Position numbers and translations under genes: made by a program. Under the pieces are notes generated by a model. It was not told the DNA's origin and searched no databases. It saw only the letters and a list, made by a program, of their open reading frames with translations. 64,000 nt of DNA from Prorocentrum cordatum (taxonomy: Eukaryota > Sar > Dinophyceae > Prorocentrales > Prorocentraceae). This document shows positions 19,436 through 28,615 of this stretch, piece after piece. The stretch is from assembly GCA_963575745.1 (NCBI GenBank), contig CAUYUJ010014192.1, forward strand, positions 262,001 to 326,000. The letters are read 5' to 3'. Numbering within the stretch: the first letter of the stretch is position 1; each line of letters opens with the position of its first letter.

Positions 19436-20040
19436 ATGTGGCCCGATCCGCAACTTCCGATCGGATCCGATTTCTGGGTTCGATGCCGATTGTGGTTGCT
19501 CCTGCATCGATCCCTGCCTCCCACCGCCTTCGTTTCCTTCCTGCTCTGGTGCCGCAGGAGCCCCTCGAGGAGGACCTCGAGGGCATACACAGGTGCAGGC
19601 AGTGCGTCGTCTGCATGACGAGCTTCTGCACCGCGATGGTCAGCATTGTTGTTGTCGTGTGCCCCTCGAACCTCTGCCATGCTCGCGGCGTGAAACAAAA
19701 ACATAATTCCCTTCGTTGTTGGTTGATCATGTGGTTTGATTTTAATGCATTCGGGGGCTCTCACCTGGCCCGAGGACCGTCAAAACGGATCAAGGATGAA
19801 CGGCTTGGCCCCGGGACCGATCGCGAGCCATTCTGTGATAAACCTAAGGATGATTGATGCCTGTTGAGATCGAGGATCGAGTAGGGCTAGGAGAGAGGAT
19901 CGGGAAGAGCCAGGAATGTCTATCACAGTGTTGAAGCGCTTATGGTTGTCATGCGAGTGCGCAAGTGCGCGCGCAGACTATGTTTGGAACGTCATGTTGC
20001 CAAACCATGTGTTCTGATGGTGTAGCGCCCCGCATGTTCA
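19436..20040. other. No gene recognised
   Basis: Modest frames on both strands but none with recognisable domains. Composition is less repetitive than the surroundings, so a fragment of real gene sequence cannot be excluded. Confidence 0.4.
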
Positions 20041-20049
20041 GATCAAAGT

Positions 20050-20225
20050 GAGGCAGTCGGCGCGGGGTGGGTCGTGGGTGGGCCGCCGCCGGGTCGCCGG
20101 TGTGCCGCGGGCTGGATCCCGGGTGGGTCGCGGGGTGCTCGCGGGTGGGTCGCGTGTGGGTCGCGGGCGGGTCGCGCGATGTTCGCGGGTCGGTCGCGGT
20201 CTGGGTCGCGAGCGGGGCGACGACG
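20050..20225 (-). repeat. GGGTGGGTCGCG minisatellite
   Basis: About 175 bp of 10-13-bp units GGGTGGGTCGCGG. It is the reverse complement of the CGCGACCCACC array at 32965-33165. Confidence 0.85.
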
Positions 20226-20389
20226 ACAACAGCACAGACGTTGGTGTTGCCAGCATCCCGCTGTTGTCCTGCGCGTGCGGGCAGGGCGAGGCGGGGCGGA
20301 CAGCGGCAATCACTCCAAGCCCAGTGGGTACACTCGCCAGCTGCATCGCGATCGCCGCGCGGGCATGCTGGGAGCGGGCAAACAAAACG

Positions 20390-20875
20390 GCCGTGCTTAC
20401 CCCCTCCTCATGCCTCCAGCACTTATATCCCAAAACCTCGACACCCGTCCTCTTCGTCTTTGATCGTGCCCGCGTGGGGGTATGCCTTCCTTGCCTGACA
20501 CGCGTGATGGATGCATCTCCTGAAACAGGTGAGGAGATGACATATGGAAGAGGGAGGGAGAAGGATGGAGCACGGAAGAGATCAGCATGAGGGGCGCTAG
20601 GAGCAGAAAACGCGTGGCACATCCAGACGGGTTGATTTTGCGGATTGACCCGAACGGGCGGGTCGTAAGGTGGGCCCAAATGGCCAATCGAGCAGGCGGG
20701 TTGTTGAAGCATGAGTCTTGCATGAATCGCGATGATGTCTCGAGCGATATCGCGATTACCAAGGACATCTGGAGAAAAGCCAAAGCGAGGGTGCGATTCC
20801 TGAGCATCGAGGGCGCGGCGTTTGAATACGTCGCGAAGAAATCCTACGCGACAGCGCGATTTCTGCACGAATTAT
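20390..20875 (-). repeat. Repeat X, copy 3, right part (split by LINE-B)
   Basis: On the minus strand this reads with units like AATCGCGCTGTCGCG and GGATTTC (20800-20875), then ends with GCAAGGAAGGCATACCC and AAAGACGAAGAGGACGGG, the counterpart of plus 15255-15380. The matching left part is at 24766-24945. LINE-B interrupts the two. Confidence 0.7.
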
Positions 20876-20889
20876 GAGGAAATCCTGCG
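20876..20889. repeat. LINE-B target-site duplication, 3' side
   Basis: GAGGAAATCCTGCG, identical to 24752-24765 on the other side of LINE-B. Confidence 0.9.
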
Positions 20890-20961
20890 TTGCGTTGCGT
20901 TGCGCCCGATCGAACAAGTCGGCCCTGTGCAGAGCTCGGGAGAAAGAACAAAAATGCGCCG

Positions 20962-22548
20962 TCAGAGCTGCACGTCGTCAAACCAACGACGCCGTGGCCG
21001 GCCTCTGGCACGATGCGGCCGGCTGTTGTTCAGGGCCGCACATGCAGTAGGGGACCATTCGTGCGCTAGTTTAGGCAGCGACGGAGCATGGTGGGACATC
21101 AGACGACTCAGTAAATGCTTCTTGCGCTTTGATACAACCGAAGACCAATCTGCAACGTAGTGCAGGCGCCTGGCAGATTCGAGCCTCTGCTTCATTCTGC
21201 GGCCAGCATCTTCCCACGAATCGCTATCGTCGAACACCCAGCCGACGATTCGCCGGAGCATTTTCCTCTGCGTAATGTCTAGGTGGTCCAGTTGCTTCTG
21301 ATCCAGCGTACAAGTTTCCAGCCCGTATACCAACGTAGGTGTCACGGTCGCGTTGAAGAGCTTCAGACGCAGCTTGACGTTGACGTGCCTATTCGTCAGC
21401 GAAGTTTGCAGAGAACGGAATTTCAACCATGCACAGCAAACGCGATGGTCGATAGCAGCCTGTCCGCGTTGTCGGAGGTTGCCCGGCCACGCCCTCCCAA
21501 GGTATTTGTGGGTTCTGTTAGCAGCCACAAGCTCCACGAACCCATCGGCAGTTTCGATCAGAACAGTGTCATTCTCCGTGACCGTCGTCGACAACATCTT
21601 CGTTTTCTTCACGTTGAGCTCCAGACCATAATTGCGAAGCGTCTGCGTGAGCATGTCTAGCATGTCCACAGCCCCTTCCATACTGCTGGCGAATAGTAAC
21701 AGATCGTCTGCAAAACGAATGTTCGACAGACGCTCCTTGCTTCCGTCCGAACAGACAGCCAGGCCATGGCCGTTCAGTTTCGCCTTCCACTCGCGGATAG
21801 CAGCTTCCAGGACACTGTTGAACAGGAGCGGAGATAGTACGTCGCCCTGTCTGACGCCCCGGGTGATAGGAAACCGGAAATCATTACCCCGGGTGATAGG
21901 AAACCGGGTGACACCTGTTTGAGATTTGTACAGCGTTCGCAATATTTGGCAATATCCAGAGGGGAGTCCCTGCGCTTGGAGAGCGCGGGACAGTGCCGGC
22001 TGTTCAACCCTGTCAAATGCTTTGCGCAGATCTACGCTGACCAGCCACAGGTCTTCGTTGAACTCGAGGCTCTTGCTCACGAGGCTTTCGGCAACAATCA
22101 GAGCGTCAGCAGCCGACCGGTCTCGTTGAAAACCAAATTGCTCTTCAGACCGTTGCGAATCTAGAGCGCCGCGTATCCTGTGGAAGACCACTCGAGCAAG
22201 GATCTTGTAAGAGAGGCTGAGAATCGCTATCGGCCTCCAATTGTTCGGGTCTGCGGAGTCCCCGCCCTTGTGCAAAAGTTTGAAGAAGGTCTCTCGCCAG
22301 TCAGCCGGAAGGCAACCGCTCTGCAAAATTGCAGTGAACATGTCAGACAAGTAGTGCAGCATATCGTCTCCGCCAAAGAGGAACATCTCCAGCAACACGC
22401 CCTTCGTGTCAGCAGCTTTGCGTCGTCTCATCGCTTCGACTGCCTTCGCAACTTCTTCGACAGTAACGGCTGGCACCTGGTCCTCGTCATGCTCGCCCGC
22501 GTCGGGCGGCGCGCTGGACGTGTATATCTCCGACAAAGGTCGGCACAT
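20962..22548 (-). CDS. LINE-B reverse transcriptase segment of ORF2 (528 codons open)
   Basis: An uninterrupted minus frame from ATG at 22548 to TGA at 20962, translating the RT of the element; the start is only the first ATG after upstream frameshifts, not a native start. RT motifs run in order: NWRPIAILSLSYKILARV (1-2), LWLVSVDLRKAFDRV (motif A aspartate), GVRQGDVLSPLLF (B), IRFADDLLLFAS (C, catalytic FADD), NVKKTKMLS (D), HKYLGRAW (E). The C-terminus has LDITQRKMLRRIVGW and RGRPRRRWFDDV, typical of RTE/CR1-like LINE tails. No RNase H follows. All catalytic aspartates are present. A 10-residue tandem duplication sits just before motif B. Because ORF1 and the endonuclease are broken and inverted, the protein could not be made from one transcript. 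Confidence 0.92.
   Translation of the reverse strand: MCRPLSEIYTSSAPPDAGEHDEDQVPAVTVEEVAKAVEAMRRRKAADTKGVLLEMFLFGGDDMLHYLSDMFTAILQSGCLPADWRETFFKLLHKGGDSADPNNWRPIAILSLSYKILARVVFHRIRGALDSQRSEEQFGFQRDRSAADALIVAESLVSKSLEFNEDLWLVSVDLRKAFDRVEQPALSRALQAQGLPSGYCQILRTLYKSQTGVTRFPITRGNDFRFPITRGVRQGDVLSPLLFNSVLEAAIREWKAKLNGHGLAVCSDGSKERLSNIRFADDLLLFASSMEGAVDMLDMLTQTLRNYGLELNVKKTKMLSTTVTENDTVLIETADGFVELVAANRTHKYLGRAWPGNLRQRGQAAIDHRVCCAWLKFRSLQTSLTNRHVNVKLRLKLFNATVTPTLVYGLETCTLDQKQLDHLDITQRKMLRRIVGWVFDDSDSWEDAGRRMKQRLESARRLHYVADWSSVVSKRKKHLLSRLMSHHAPSLPKLAHEWSPTACAALNNSRPHRARGRPRRRWFDDVQL
21857..21907 (-). repeat. In-frame 30-bp duplication inside RT
   Basis: CCGGGTGATAGGAAACCGG occurs at 21859-21877 and 21889-21907, a period of exactly 30 bp. 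It yields FPITRGNDFR then FPITRG immediately before GVRQGD. Confidence 0.95.
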
Positions 22549-22796
22549 TTGCGAACATCTGGACCCTGTTGCGAAGATCTTGTGCTAGGGAATCGGTGCG
22601 GCGCTTCCAGGCGACGAAGATCACTGAAGCTAGCGAGCACCTCAGTTGTTCTGGCTGTCTGTCGTGCACGGGACTCTTTCCGGCTCAGCCTCCAGATCTC
22701 CTTTGAGATATCTCGTCTCTCGGCCGGGTTGGTCATGCATCTCCTCCTTCTTCGCAGACGGTCCAGATGTCTGCCCCCGTTGCTCTGCTGGGCGGG
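22549..22796 (-). pseudogene. LINE-B ORF2 linker, frameshifted
   Basis: Between the endonuclease end and the RT frame, coding sense jumps between frames (NPAERRDISKEIWRLSRKES, LASVIFVAWKRRTDSLAQDL). At least two small indels are needed to connect the endonuclease to the RT. Confidence 0.7.
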
Positions 22797-23153
22797 CTAC
22801 CGGGGCCGCTGCGACTCTCCGGCTGCAAGAAGAGCGACGCGCTCCACGTCGCCCAGAGAAGCCGGGGGGAACTCCTGAGCAGCGATCTTCTGGGGCACCT
22901 TGGTGGCATACATCTCCCAATCAATGTCTTTGTGCGTCTGCCGGCGCTTCCGTCGACTCCTCTGCCCAGCCAACGCCGGAGCTTGAAGGCACACCTGCGC
23001 CGCCCTGTGATCTGAATCGAAGTCAAGCATGTTTGTCGGCTTTTCACTGCGGAAAGATGTGCAACTGCTGACCATGACGTAATCCAGACGGCGGAGTCGT
23101 CCGAGGCAGCTGCGGAAAGTCCACTGACGCTCTAGAAGCTCATCCTCGCCAAA
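22797..23153 (-). pseudogene. LINE-B endonuclease C-terminal part
   Basis: An open minus frame from just after the TGA at 23154-23156. It reads EDELLERQWTFRSC, RRLDYVMVSS and SDHRAAQVCLQ. W-T-F-R-S---G---R-LDYV-VS and the SDH box are the final motifs of the exonuclease-endonuclease-phosphatase (APE-type) domain. The N-terminal part of the same domain is inverted at 24224-24751. The middle (the stretch between GGDFNAEV and the W-T-F strand) is partly lost at the inversion. Confidence 0.85.
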
Positions 23154-23233
23154 TCAGGCAGCCAGGCACCCCAGTGCGTGGGGCGCTAGGCGAACGCGAA
23201 GTCCGGCAACGCCTTTTCAGTCCACTTCACGAA

Positions 23234-24223
23234 ATGGACGGCATGGATCTCTATCCGCCACGTCCGGTGGAGGTGCAGATATCTACACCGGCAGCTCCAG
23301 GTACCCCGCCTGAGGCATTGGCAGAGGAACGTTCCTCTGGAGCATCTCAGCCTACCTTGTCTCAGATTGCGGAAATCATGAATCGACAGATCCAGCCCCT
23401 GCAAAATTCGATGTTGGGTTTGGAGCGGGCAATGTCGGATTTGGGAGGCTCGCTCGAGTCGAGAATGGCATCCACAGAGACTCGTGTTGAGGACATCGAA
23501 ATCCGCATCACGAGCATCGAGAATGCAATGTCCACCGACTCGAGGGGCTCCGGCGCAGGGTCCCAGACGGAGGAAGAAGTCTGGGAACACATCAAGTCAT
23601 TCGAGGACGAGCTCGCGAACTTCAAACTTGCAACGTCCATTGCGACAGCGACCCCATCAGTGGACAGTTCACGTTCTCTCACTGCCGTCGTCGGCGGTCT
23701 GAGAGACTGTGGAAACACCGACGACGCCTTCAAGTTGGTCGGTGACCCTCTTTGGAGCAAGTGGGCACCTTATTCTGTTGACCACTACGTCAAGGGCGAG
23801 TTCAACGGCATTCACTTCTGGAAGTTTACTTCTAAAGTCGACCGGGACATCGCAGTGAAGACCCTCAAGGAGGCAAGCATCCAGCGCGGCTCCCACAAGG
23901 TCTGGGCCAAACCGCATCTTCCTTTGGATGTGCGCGTGAACCAGTCGTTTCTTTTCAGCGTCGAGCGCATGATGACTGAGCGGGGATGCGACCGCAAGTC
24001 GGCGTGGGCAGATTTAGACTCAATGTGAGTGAAAGTTGGTTTCGATTCAGTCTGGTCTTCAAAAGTTGATGGCGCCAAGCTCGTCGTTACGTTCACCGCC
24101 GACGAATGGAAGAAATAATTTTCGCGCGAGGATTTGGACCAGCTGCGCCTTGAGTCCGATGCGAAGCCGGCAGAGAGGGCCCCTCCAACCAAAGGCGCTG
24201 GCAAAGGGAAGCGGAAGCGTTAG
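23234..24223 (+). pseudogene. LINE-B ORF1-like protein, one frameshift and one stop
   Basis: Starts at ATG 23234 (MDGMDLYPP); a longer frame from 23174 lacks an ATG. It is open to TGA at 24028 (264 codons), then continues in a shifted frame past an in-frame TAA near 24115 to TAG at 24221. The order fits LINE ORF1 proteins: Pro-rich N-terminus, a heptad-rich coiled coil at about residues 42-100 (SQIAEIMNRQIQPLQN, ESRMASTETRVEDIEIRITS), then a basic/aromatic region with possible RNA-binding fold (VKGEFNGIHFWKFTSKV), and a basic tail KGKRKR. ORF1 coats the element RNA. Family beyond this is not recognised. Confidence 0.7.
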
Positions 24224-24751
24224 GAGGCAGCCCGGTCGAACAACAATGCTTGCGCGCAGGAGCAATCGCTCTGGATGTTCTGCAAGAATGCCCGCTTAAA
24301 CGGCGATGACAAACTTGCAGAGGTTTTGGCAGAGTGCGGAGAATTCGTTTGGGACTGCATCTGCTTCAACGAAGCCAGGGCCGCAGATGGGGATGTCCTG
24401 TTGCAAGGGGGACACAGGCTGTTAAGCAGCTTATGTGGACAGAAATTTGCAGGAGTAGCTTTGCTCATCCACGCCCGTTGGGTCGACAAAGCTCTCGACT
24501 GCAAGGCCGTTTCGGGCAGAGTTCTACATTGCGACATACGTATTGGGAGGTGCACCTACAGATGGATAGCCGTCTACGTTCCGCACGCCGGTTACCAGCG
24601 CGACGATTTCATAGAGTGTTTGAGCGATATTCGTTCTGCTGTTCTCGAAGCCCAGAGCCAGAACTACCGGCGCGCGTTGGGCGGAGATTTCAATGCCGAG
24701 GTTGAAAGAGGCAGGAGAAGTGCAATATTATCAGCCTTCGCTGCCGAGCTG
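24224..24751 (+). pseudogene. LINE-B endonuclease N-terminal part (inverted)
   Basis: Directly after the ORF1 stop the frame runs QSLWMFCKNARLN (motif I Asn), ICFNEARAADG (catalytic Glu), RWIAVYVPHAG and ALGGDFNAEVERG (GDFN box). These are the ordered motifs of the APE-like endonuclease that nicks the target. The open frame appears to end EEILR at 24769, but the last residues belong to the target duplication and flank. It is cut off there by the 5' inversion. Confidence 0.85.
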
Positions 24752-24765
24752 GAGGAAATCCTGCG
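24752..24765. repeat. LINE-B target-site duplication, 5' side
   Basis: GAGGAAATCCTGCG, identical to 20876-20889. Confidence 0.9.
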
Positions 24766-24945
24766 CTAGAGCGCAATTTTGAGATACGCGATGTGGAAAT
24801 ATCAGGCGGGGGCCGATGTAAGGGGCGCAGTTTGGGTGACCACCGCTTTTCTCTTGTAAAGTGGGTGTGGGCTCCAGGAGGAACATCTTAATGGAAAACA
24901 CGGATAGTTGTTCCCCAAATTCAAAGTGGGTTTCATGTTTTCTCG
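24766..24945 (-). repeat. Repeat X, copy 3, left part
   Basis: On the minus strand: CATTAAGATGTTCCTCC, CCCAAACTGCGCCCCTTAC, CCCCCGCCTGATATTTCC. This is the order of plus 13930-14000 (GGAAATCTTGATGCTC, CAAACTGTGCCCCTGG, CCCGCCTGATATTTCC). Confidence 0.65.
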
Positions 24946-24989
24946 GGACACCCCGCGCAGACACAGGATGGAAGGACCCCCCCCCCCCC

Positions 24990-25215
24990 TCTCTTTTCTC
25001 ACGCACTCGCACACTCACATCATTTTTTCAGCACGCACATCACTTACACACTCACTCACACTCACTCGACCACTCTCATTCACTCACACTCAATCACTTG
25101 TCCTGAGTGGCGGACTCACTCACCATCTACTACAACTCACCACTCATCATCATCTTGATCACAACACCACCGTTACCATCGTCCTTACCGCACAAACTCA
25201 CTCACACACCCACAC
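24990..25215 (+). repeat. CACTCACTCACA microsatellite
   Basis: Pyrimidine/A-rich CACT, CTCACA and CATCAC repeats over about 225 bp. Confidence 0.8.
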
Positions 25216-25224
25216 ACTCAGCTT

Positions 25225-25900
25225 GAGGAGGTCTCAGGCGGGAGCCTCGTCTGTGAGTGAATTGCGAGGATGTCTCAGGCGGGGGCCCCCTGTCTATGGG
25301 GCCCGCACTTCGTGTTCGAATCCGAGGCTAGTCATCAGCCTCTTGTAATTGTCGTCACTCTTGGGCTCCTGAGGCCTGAAGATGGAGGAAGTATAAGGCG
25401 GGAGCCTCGTTTGTCGAGTGAATTCCGGGGAAGTTTCAGGCGGAAGCCCCTTCCCTTTGGTGCCCGCGCTTCATGTTCGAATCCGAGGCTGGTCACCAGC
25501 CTCCTGTAACTGTCGTCACTCTTGGGCTCCTGAGGCCTGACTATGGAGGAAGTACAAGGCGGGAACCTCGTTTGTGAGTGAATTGCGAGGAAGTCTCAGG
25601 CGGAAACCCCCTCTCTATGGGGCCCGCGCTTCATGTTCGAATCCGAGGCGGGTCATCGGCCTCCTGCAACTGTCGTCACCTTTGGGCTCCTGAGGCTTGA
25701 ATATGGAGGAAGTATGCGGCGGGAGCCTCGTCAGTGAGTGAATTACGAGGAAGTCTCAGGCGGGAGCATGTTCGAATAAGAGGCGGGTCATCGGCCTCTT
25801 GTAACCGTCGTCACACTTTTGTTTCTTAAGCCTGAGTATGGAGGAAGTATGAGGCGGGAGCCTCGTCAGTGAGTGAATTGCGAGGAAATCTCAGGCGGGA
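25225..25900 (+). repeat. 160-bp tandem repeat with B-box-like word
   Basis: Four and a half units starting GAGGCGGGAGCCTCGT, GTGAGTGAATTGCGAGG, CTCAGGCGGGAGCC. GTTCGAAT recurs at 25314, 25475, 25635 and 25770 (spacing 161, 160, 135). GTTCGAATCC fits the Pol III B-box pattern, but I could not place an A-box or tRNA fold. A tRNA-derived SINE arranged in tandem is possible. Confidence 0.85.
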
Positions 25901-26894
25901 GCCCCTCCCTGTGGGGCCCGCCCTTCACGTGGTTTCTCCAGGTCGTCCCCCGGCGCGCGTTTCCTCTGTGTCGTCCTCCGGCGCGTAGCCGCTGGTCACA
26001 ATTCCTGACGCTGCGCGTATCCCCACCAGCTTGCAGTGGATGGCTCTGGCCACGGTTGTGCCACCTCCTGGGTTCGAGGGGCATTACACTGCGCCTTGGT
26101 ACCCGCGGCACCCCGTGGGTTCCCACTCCTGCGGTCGGCTGAAATAACCCCACCCAGGCCTTTGCCCGTGTGAGTGCGGGCCGTGGTGCAGAGGCACTGG
26201 CTGAAGGCCTTTTCTCTTGCGTCATCGTTCGAAGTTTTCAAGTCTTGATGAGTGCCTATTGGCCTCCCCCCCCATCGGTGGCTTTGAGAGTGATCGGCGT
26301 TCTTGGCGACGTACACGTACTTGGTGCCACGTGAATGAGTCCGCCGCGCTTCCGCCTCTCCTGCGCTCTGTTTCTGCCCTGTTGTCTTCGCTCGCGTTTG
26401 TTAGGTCGCGGGCCGTTTGTTTCGCTCGCGCCACCTGGCTCCGCTCTCTTTCTTGCGGATGCCGGTCGGTGCTCCACCTGGGGGTCCGGCTTGTGTTCTG
26501 TGGTTGCCCACCTGTGGCCGCCTCTCTTCCGGTGGCATCCGCCCAGCGGTTTTTTGCTTGGGTATGCGTGTTCTCTTCTGGCCGGTTACCGGTCCGGTTC
26601 CCACTTGCGGGTCCGGCCTGTGTTCGTTGGTTGCCCAATTGTGGCCGCCTCTCTTCCTAATTTGTTTTGCAGGTGCATTCCGCGCGTTCTCGCGCTAATT
26701 ATCTTTCGCTGTGCCCCAGCCTCGGTCATACCGCCCTGTGGATTTTTCCTTGCGGGCCGCTAATAAAAAAAAGTATCCCCACCAGCTCTGGGTTCGGCCG
26801 CTGTGCTTTTAGGATTGCGCGTTGTTAATTTGACAGGCCCGTGGCCCGAACTTCTCAGCTCGGCGACTGCGAATCCGCGTCCGCCCGCGACCAA
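25901..26894. other. No gene; 48-bp duplication and CCCCACCAGC words
   Basis: GGTTGCCCA followed by TGTGGCCGCCTCTCTTCC occurs at about 26502 and 26629. GTATCCCCACCAGC occurs at 26017, 26775 and 26901, and AATCCCCACCAGC at 42705. Pyrimidine-rich and open in one plus frame, but with no domain. Confidence 0.6.
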
Positions 26895-28010
26895 AAAACG
26901 TATCCCCACCAGCCCATTCACAAACGATGCCCAGGCGAGTTGCCTTGATCAGGGAAAGCGGATGAGCATGCGGTGGATCAACAGCTGGAGAAGCCGTCAG
27001 AATAAAGTTTTGGATCCGCCTGCGCAAGCCCAGGAGCGAACCGCATGCGCCTTCAGGAAAATGCCGGATGAGGAAAGGCGGGAAATAAGGACGAGTGGGA
27101 CGAGGGAGAGGAGGAGGTGGAGGAAGAGGAGGAGGAGAATGATAACGAAAAGGAGAAGGAGGAGGAGGAGGAGGAGGAGGAGGAGGAGGAGGAGGAGGAG
27201 GAGGAGGAGGAGGAGGAGAGGAGGAGGAGGAGGAGGAGGAGGAGGAGGAGGAGGAAGAGGAGGGAGGAGAAGGATGAGGCGGAGGAGGAGGAGGAGGAGG
27301 TGGGAGGAGAAAGGTGGGAGGAGGAGGAGGAGGAGGAGAGGAGGAGGAGGAGGGAGAGGAGGAGGAGGAGGAGGAGGAGGGGGAGGAGGGGGACAATGGC
27401 GAGCTCGGGGGTTTCTTGGGGCGTCTTGGGGGCCTGTTGGCGGTCCCGGGGGCCTCTGCGTACATCGGGGAGCCTTTTGCAGCCTCTTGGGGGTCTCTTG
27501 GGAGCCTCTTGGAGGCCTCTTGGGCGTCTCTAGGGGCCTCCCTGGCACTTCTTTAGGCCCTCGTGGTGCGCTCTCGGAAGGCTTGCGGACGTTCTTGGGC
27601 TCTTGGAGCCCTCCTGGGCACTCTTGGGCAGTCTTGGGACTCTCTCAGGCCTCTCTTGGGGCTCTGTGGAGTTCTCTTGGAGCTGTCTTGAGGCCTCGGA
27701 AGGCCATCAAATGCATCAAGGCGAGATGGCAACGTTCATTGATTTGCCTTAGGTTGTTGAAGGGTGTTGGCCTCTTGGCGGCCTCCGTGAGACCCTCCGT
27801 TGCCATTAGTAACCGTTTTGGAACGGTCATGGGGCCTCTTGGAGCATCTTGGGGGCCATCTTGAGGCATCTTGGGAAATGTTGTACCATCTTGGAAGTCA
27901 TCTTGGGCTCTCTGAGGCCCTCTTGGAACCGTCTGGGGATATCTCAGATGCTCTGACCGCTCGCGGGGCGCCCCGTCCAGGTCCAGTGGAGGGGATAAGG
28001 GGGAGGGGTA
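26895..28010 (+). repeat. Composite repeat K, copy 1
   Basis: Order: CCCCACCAGCCCATTCA, GGCGAGTTGCCTTGATCAGG, GAGCATG, then (GAG)n at 27100-27400, TCTTGGGGCC minisatellite at 27400-27960, and an end near GGTCCAGTGGAGGGG. The same order is at 33655-34520 and 42703-43490. The 353-aa frame is repeat-encoded (poly-Arg/Gly). Confidence 0.75.
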
Positions 28011-28105
28011 ACCCCCTCCCCGAAGGGGAAGAAGGGAGTTGGAAGAGGAGCCGGGGCCCAGAGGGCCGGTGGCATTCGGGATGGGACAGGAATCGGCCCC
28101 GCGCG

Positions 28106-28260
28106 GAGGGGGGTAAGGGGGAGGGGGGAGGCTTCTTAGAAGCACCCGTGCACCTTAGAAGGTGCGGGCCTTGCTCAAAGATGTAGGGCCATCGCCTTCT
28201 AAGGTGCAGCCTCTGTCCAGGAAGCCTCTCTCTCCCCCTGCCGCCTTGCGCGCGCCGCCA
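28106..28260 (+). mobile_element. F2 nested hairpin, copy 2
   Basis: GGGAGGCTTCTTAGAAGCAC, CTTAGAAGGTGCGGGCCTTG, CGCCTTCTAAGGTGCAGCCT, GAAGCCTCTC, then GCGCGCGCCGCC. Confidence 0.8.
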
Positions 28261-28309
28261 AAATACTCGCTCCCCCCCTGCTTCTGCGGGGGGGGGGAGG
28301 ACACGTGCC

Positions 28310-28615
28310 GCCGGAAGCGGACGGAGGGAGGGGTTGGAGGAGGGGAGGAGCAGGAGGAGCAGGAGGAGGAGGAGGAGGAGGAGGAGGAGGGAAGAGGAGG
28401 ACAGCGATACCGAGGGGCCAGGCTGCAGGAGGAGGAGGGAGGTGAGGAAGGAGGAGGACACATGTGGAGGGCATTGGGGGGGGGAGGACGAGAAGGAGTA
28501 GGAGGAGCAGGAGGGGGGGGGGCCGAAGCAGGAGGAGAAGGGGGCGAAGGGCTGGAGTGGGAGGAGCAGAATGGAGGAGGCGGAGGAGGAGGGGGGCGAG
28601 CAGGCGAGCGCAGTC
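28310..28615 (+). repeat. GGAGGAG purine-rich tract
   Basis: Interrupted GAGGAG/GGGGAGG sequence over 300 bp. Frames give poly-Glu/Gly. Confidence 0.85.

Larger units (their letters stand above)
20890..24751 (-). mobile_element. LINE-B: APE-type non-LTR retrotransposon with 5' inversion
   Basis: A 3.86-kb insertion bounded by a 14-bp duplication GAGGAAATCCTGCG. Its 3' half (endonuclease C-terminus and RT, 20890-23153) is on the minus strand. Its 5' half (ORF1 and endonuclease N-terminus, about 23160-24751) is on the plus strand. The 5' start of the inverted part meets the sense part near 23155, and its 3' cut end abuts the flank. This is exactly the arrangement made by twin priming during target-primed reverse transcription. 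The minus-sense 3' end is a short CGCAACGCAACGCAA tail next to the duplication. Frameshifts show it is no longer active. It lies in a copy of repeat X. Confidence 0.9.

Noticed and set aside
25310-25325. tRNA gene (GTTCGAATCC T-loop-like word)
   Set aside because: No acceptor or anticodon stem could be paired around it and the word recurs as part of a 160-bp satellite.
26335-26763. 142-codon frame resembling a multi-pass membrane protein
   Set aside because: Pyrimidine-rich sequence with a 48-bp internal duplication gives Leu/Pro/Cys-rich chance coding; no consistent segment structure.
27117-27533. Glutamate/arginine-rich proteins in (GAG)n regions
   Set aside because: Pure microsatellite translation; the same occurs at every GAG/TCC tract in the window.
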